A stretch of 38,682 nt of DNA from the IMG/VR virus record IMGVR_UViG_3300025929_000032, positions 1-38,682 of that record; one strand, written 5' to 3'. The notes beneath the pieces were generated by a model. The model had not been told where the DNA came from. It saw only the letters and a program-made list of their open reading frames with translations, and made no database searches. A program made the translations under genes and the position numbers. This document shows positions 36,214 through 38,682 of the stretch, one piece after another (the stretch's first letter is position 1; every line of letters starts with the position of its first letter). Source of the stretch: a virus.

Positions 36214-38325
36214 ATGCCCGAGATCGAGGCCGAGACCCCGCTTCAACGCTATCTTAACGGCATTGCGCTTTATGAACGCGAGTTCAAGAAGTGGGAGACT
36301 CGCGGCACGAAGATCATCAAGAAATACCGCGACGACAATCGCCCCGCCAACAATGACGGGACGGCGAAGTTCAATATCCTATGGTCGAACGTCCAGACGC
36401 TGATTCCAGCGGTCTATGCCAAGCTGCCCAAAGCCGATGTGTCGCGCCGGTTCGGTGATAACGATCCGGTCGGACGGGTAGCCTCGCTCATCATCGAGCG
36501 GGCATTGGATTACGAAATCGAGCATTACCCCGACTTCCGGGCGACAATGAAACATTGCGTCGAGGATCGCTTCCTCCCCGGTCGGGGTGTGTCGTGGGTG
36601 CGCTATGAGCCGCACGTCAAGACACAGGATATTCCCGAGGATGGTCTTGAGGTCACCGAGGATATCGAGACGGGCGAAGGCAAAGACGACGCTGGCGAAA
36701 GTCCAGAGCCGCTCTCAGATGTTGCCGGCCAGCAGGAAGCCCCGGAGGAAATCGATTACGAGTGCGCCCCTACCGATTACGTCCATTGGAAGGACTTCGG
36801 CCATCTTCCCGCCAATGCCCGAACATGGGAGGAGGTAACGGCGGTTTACCGCATCGTCTACATGTCGAAGGACGCACTGGTCGAGCGGTTCGGTGAGAAG
36901 AAGGCCGAAACCATTCCCCTGGATACAGGACCGACCGCACTTAACGGCAACGCCAACAAGAAGAACAACACCCAGGCGCAGATTTACGAGCTGTGGGACA
37001 AGGAAAAGAACACCGCCTATTGGTTCTGCAAGGGCGTCTCCGAGTTCATCGACGAACGCGACGATCCGCTGGGGCTTGAAGGCTTCTTCCCGTGCCCCAA
37101 ACCTCTCTATGCCACCACCACAAGCGACAGCTTGGCCCCGGTGCCGGATTTCGTCCTCTACCAAGATCAGGCCAACGAGCTCGATATTCTCTCGGATCGC
37201 ATCGATGGCTTGGTGAAAGCCCTTCGGGTACGCGGTGTCTACGACGCCTCTGTCCCCGCTCTTCAGCGGCTGATGACCGAGGGTGGCAACAACGATCTTA
37301 TTCCGGTCGCCAACTGGATGGGCTTCAGCGAGAAAGGGGGACTCAAAGGGGCGCTTGATCTTCTGCCACTCGACATGCTCGCGTCTGCTTTGGCGGAGTG
37401 CTATCAGGCCCGCGATAACATCAAGAGCCAGATTTACGAGATCACCGGCATATCCGACATCATCCGGGGTGAAACCGCCGCTTCGGAAACCGCCACCGCG
37501 CAGCAGATCAAGGGCCAGTATGCAGGTCTCCGTCTCCGCTCGATGCAGGACGACGTGGCGCTGTTCGCCACCGAGCTATTGAGGCTCAAAGCCCAGATCA
37601 TCTGCACCAAGTTCCAGGATAAGACCATCTTGGCCTACGCTGCCGCCGATCAACTCAACATCGCCGATCAGCAGATGGTCCCGCAGGCGATGCAGTTGCT
37701 GCGGAGCAACCCGCTCCGAACCTTCCGCATCGATGTCGCGGCCGATTCGCTGGTCCAGTTGGACGAGCAGCAGATGAAGCAGGATCGGACCGAGTTCCTG
37801 ACCGCCATTGGCGGATTCATGGAAAAGGCACTTCCGGTGGCGCAGTCCTCCGCTGCTATGGGACCGGTCATTGCCGAGCTTCTGAAATTCGGAGTGGGTG
37901 CCTACAAACAGGCAAAGCAAATCGAGGGTGTAATTGATCAGGCCCTCGATCAGATGAAGGCCCAGGCCGCTATGCCCCAGCAGCCCCGGCCCGATCCCGA
38001 AATGATCAAAGTCCAGGCTCAGGCGCAGGCCGATCAGCAACGCGCCCAGATCGACGCTCAGTTGCAGCAGGCCAAACAGCAGGCCGAGACGGCCCAGGAA
38101 CAACAGCGGATTCAGATGGAATCTCAGATGGAGGCGCAACGTCTGACGATGGAATCGCGCCTCAAGGCTCAGGAGGCGTCCACGAATGCACTCCTCGATC
38201 AGTGGAAAGCCCGACTGGACGCCGCGACCAAGATCGAGGTCGCTGAGATCACCGCTAAGGCCGGAATCGACGCGGCTGCCCTGGCGGCGGCAAACCAGAC
38301 CGTCAGTTCGGACCTTTCGAAATGA
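36214..38325 (+). CDS. Portal protein, P22 gp1-like
   Basis: 703 residues from ATG 36214 (the 733-aa frame begins in the previous gene). EREFKKWETRGTKIIKKYRDD (about 18-38), FNILWSNVQTLIPAVYAKLPKADVSRRFGD and RALDYEIEHYPDFRATMKHCVEDRFLPGRG are typical of the large podovirus portal family. The C-terminal 130 residues are a Gln/Ala coiled coil (QAQADQQRAQIDAQLQQAKQ), like the helical barrel of P22-type portals. It forms the dodecameric DNA channel at one vertex. ATGA overlap with the next gene. Confidence 0.9.
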   Translation: MPEIEAETPLQRYLNGIALYEREFKKWETRGTKIIKKYRDDNRPANNDGTAKFNILWSNVQTLIPAVYAKLPKADVSRRFGDNDPVGRVASLIIERALDYEIEHYPDFRATMKHCVEDRFLPGRGVSWVRYEPHVKTQDIPEDGLEVTEDIETGEGKDDAGESPEPLSDVAGQQEAPEEIDYECAPTDYVHWKDFGHLPANARTWEEVTAVYRIVYMSKDALVERFGEKKAETIPLDTGPTALNGNANKKNNTQAQIYELWDKEKNTAYWFCKGVSEFIDERDDPLGLEGFFPCPKPLYATTTSDSLAPVPDFVLYQDQANELDILSDRIDGLVKALRVRGVYDASVPALQRLMTEGGNNDLIPVANWMGFSEKGGLKGALDLLPLDMLASALAECYQARDNIKSQIYEITGISDIIRGETAASETATAQQIKGQYAGLRLRSMQDDVALFATELLRLKAQIICTKFQDKTILAYAAADQLNIADQQMVPQAMQLLRSNPLRTFRIDVAADSLVQLDEQQMKQDRTEFLTAIGGFMEKALPVAQSSAAMGPVIAELLKFGVGAYKQAKQIEGVIDQALDQMKAQAAMPQQPRPDPEMIKVQAQAQADQQRAQIDAQLQQAKQQAETAQEQQRIQMESQMEAQRLTMESRLKAQEASTNALLDQWKARLDAATKIEVAEITAKAGIDAAALAAANQTVSSDLSK

Positions 38326-38651
38326 CGACCTACGTTTTCGACAAGCAGCTTGGGAAGGTCGTGGAAAAGCGCGGCGACAACTTCACGTTCCAGCACTACC
38401 TCATTTCCGACAGCCTATCCGACCGGCTCCTCCATCCCGTGACGGGCAAATATCACGATTCCAAATCCCGCTTTCGCCAGGACACCAAAGCCGCTGGCTG
38501 CGAAGAGGTCGGCAACGAAAAGATGGAAACGAAGCGCACGCCGATCGACCGGGAGAAGCGCCGGTCGGTGCTGCGGGAACAATTGAAAACCATGAGCGAC
38601 AGTCAAGCCGGCGAAATCATGAACCAGCTTGAACGGCAATACCGACGCTAA
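38322..38651 (+). CDS. Conserved phage protein, complete copy
   Basis: 109 residues from the ATG overlapping the portal stop (ATGA). N-terminus MTTYVFDKQLGKVVEKRGD, then FRQDTKAAGCEEVGNEKM and a charged helical end with EKRRSVLREQLKTM. It follows the portal and, on the circular map, precedes the scaffold, so a head-assembly role is possible. No known domain. The stop is followed by ACCCCC, where the true sequence of the other copy continues ACAGGGAG. Confidence 0.82.
   Translation: MTTYVFDKQLGKVVEKRGDNFTFQHYLISDSLSDRLLHPVTGKYHDSKSRFRQDTKAAGCEEVGNEKMETKRTPIDREKRRSVLREQLKTMSDSQAGEIMNQLERQYRR
38351..38651 (+). repeat. Terminal overlap with positions 1-301
   Basis: Positions 38351-38651 correspond to 1-301 with 19 differences, mostly at third codon positions. 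It shows the map is circular or circularly permuted with a unit of about 38350 bases; the mismatches mean it is not an identical replicated terminal repeat. Confidence 0.9.
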
Positions 38652-38682
38652 CCCCCCCCCCCCCCCCCCCCCCCCCCACCCC
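38652..38682. other. Poly-C tail, probable sequencing/assembly artefact
   Basis: Twenty-six C residues (38652-38677), one A and four C. The other copy of this site has only five C before ACAGGGAG. A run like this is a common result of poly-G read ends in assembly and carries no gene. Confidence 0.8.

Noticed and set aside
1-38682. CRISPR arrays, rRNA genes and insertion sequences
   Set aside because: No regularly spaced identical repeats with unique spacers, no rRNA-like sequence and no transposase or terminal inverted repeats were seen.

Overview
The window is one essentially complete temperate phage genome of about 38.35 kb, GC-rich (roughly 60% by eye), laid out as a linear map of a circle. 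Positions 1-301 repeat 38351-38651 at about 94% identity, so the ends join head to tail; the 26-C run after 38651 looks like a read artefact. The particle genes are of the short-tailed (podovirus) kind: portal, scaffold, HK97-fold-like capsid, P22 gp4-like and gp10-like tail-completion proteins, Pro/Gln/Ala-rich ejection-type proteins and a tail fibre, with no tape measure or tail tube. An integrase, a LexA-like repressor and an attP carrying the 3' half of a tRNA-Val(GAC) gene show that it is temperate. The host is probably an alphaproteobacterium, perhaps Hyphomicrobiales/Rhizobiales; this is inferred from composition and gene style, not proved.

Layout, + strand late region (34.0 kb through the junction to 18.0 kb): a near-consensus sigma70-type promoter (34035-34063), small genes, terminase, a small virion-type protein, portal, a 109-aa protein, scaffold, capsid and decoration protein. 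Then come an MptE-like/methyltransferase fusion, head-tail proteins, a GNAT acetyltransferase, ejection-type genes with a PP-loop ATPase among them, and the tail fibre. After the fibre lie an antisense methyltransferase and a secreted beta-rich protein, both candidate lysogenic-conversion genes, then holin, endolysin, a second holin-like membrane protein and a small HTH protein. attP follows at about 18.03-18.26 kb.

The - strand early-left operon (29.1 down to 18.3 kb) is a packed chain of about 28 genes, most overlapping by 1-8 bases. It starts with tiny proteins, continues with an Erf-type annealing protein, an SSB-tail-like protein, a DUF1367-type protein, an HNH/AP2 endonuclease, a second PP-loop enzyme and many Cys-rich or coiled-coil small proteins, and ends with excisionase, integrase and a 70-aa protein. 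The repressor (29245-29889, -) and a Cro-like protein (29968-30162, +) are divergent, with matching operators on both sides of the repressor gene.

The early-right + strand operon (29.97-34.03 kb) holds regulators, an HNH-like protein, a RusA-type resolvase, a DUF1376-type replication protein with 12-bp iteron-like repeats inside its gene, a protein resembling DnaA domain I, and a zinc-finger protein. The arrangement resembles lambda/P22: repressor and Cro, recombination to the left, replication with an origin inside an initiator-like gene to the right.

Most notable: iterons plus a DnaA-N-like gene; mini-hairpins with a common AGGTA loop and differing stems, two of which contain a Shine-Dalgarno (SD) sequence; a hairpin that appears to bring a distant SD to its start codon; a well-preserved attP; and several apparent cargo enzymes.
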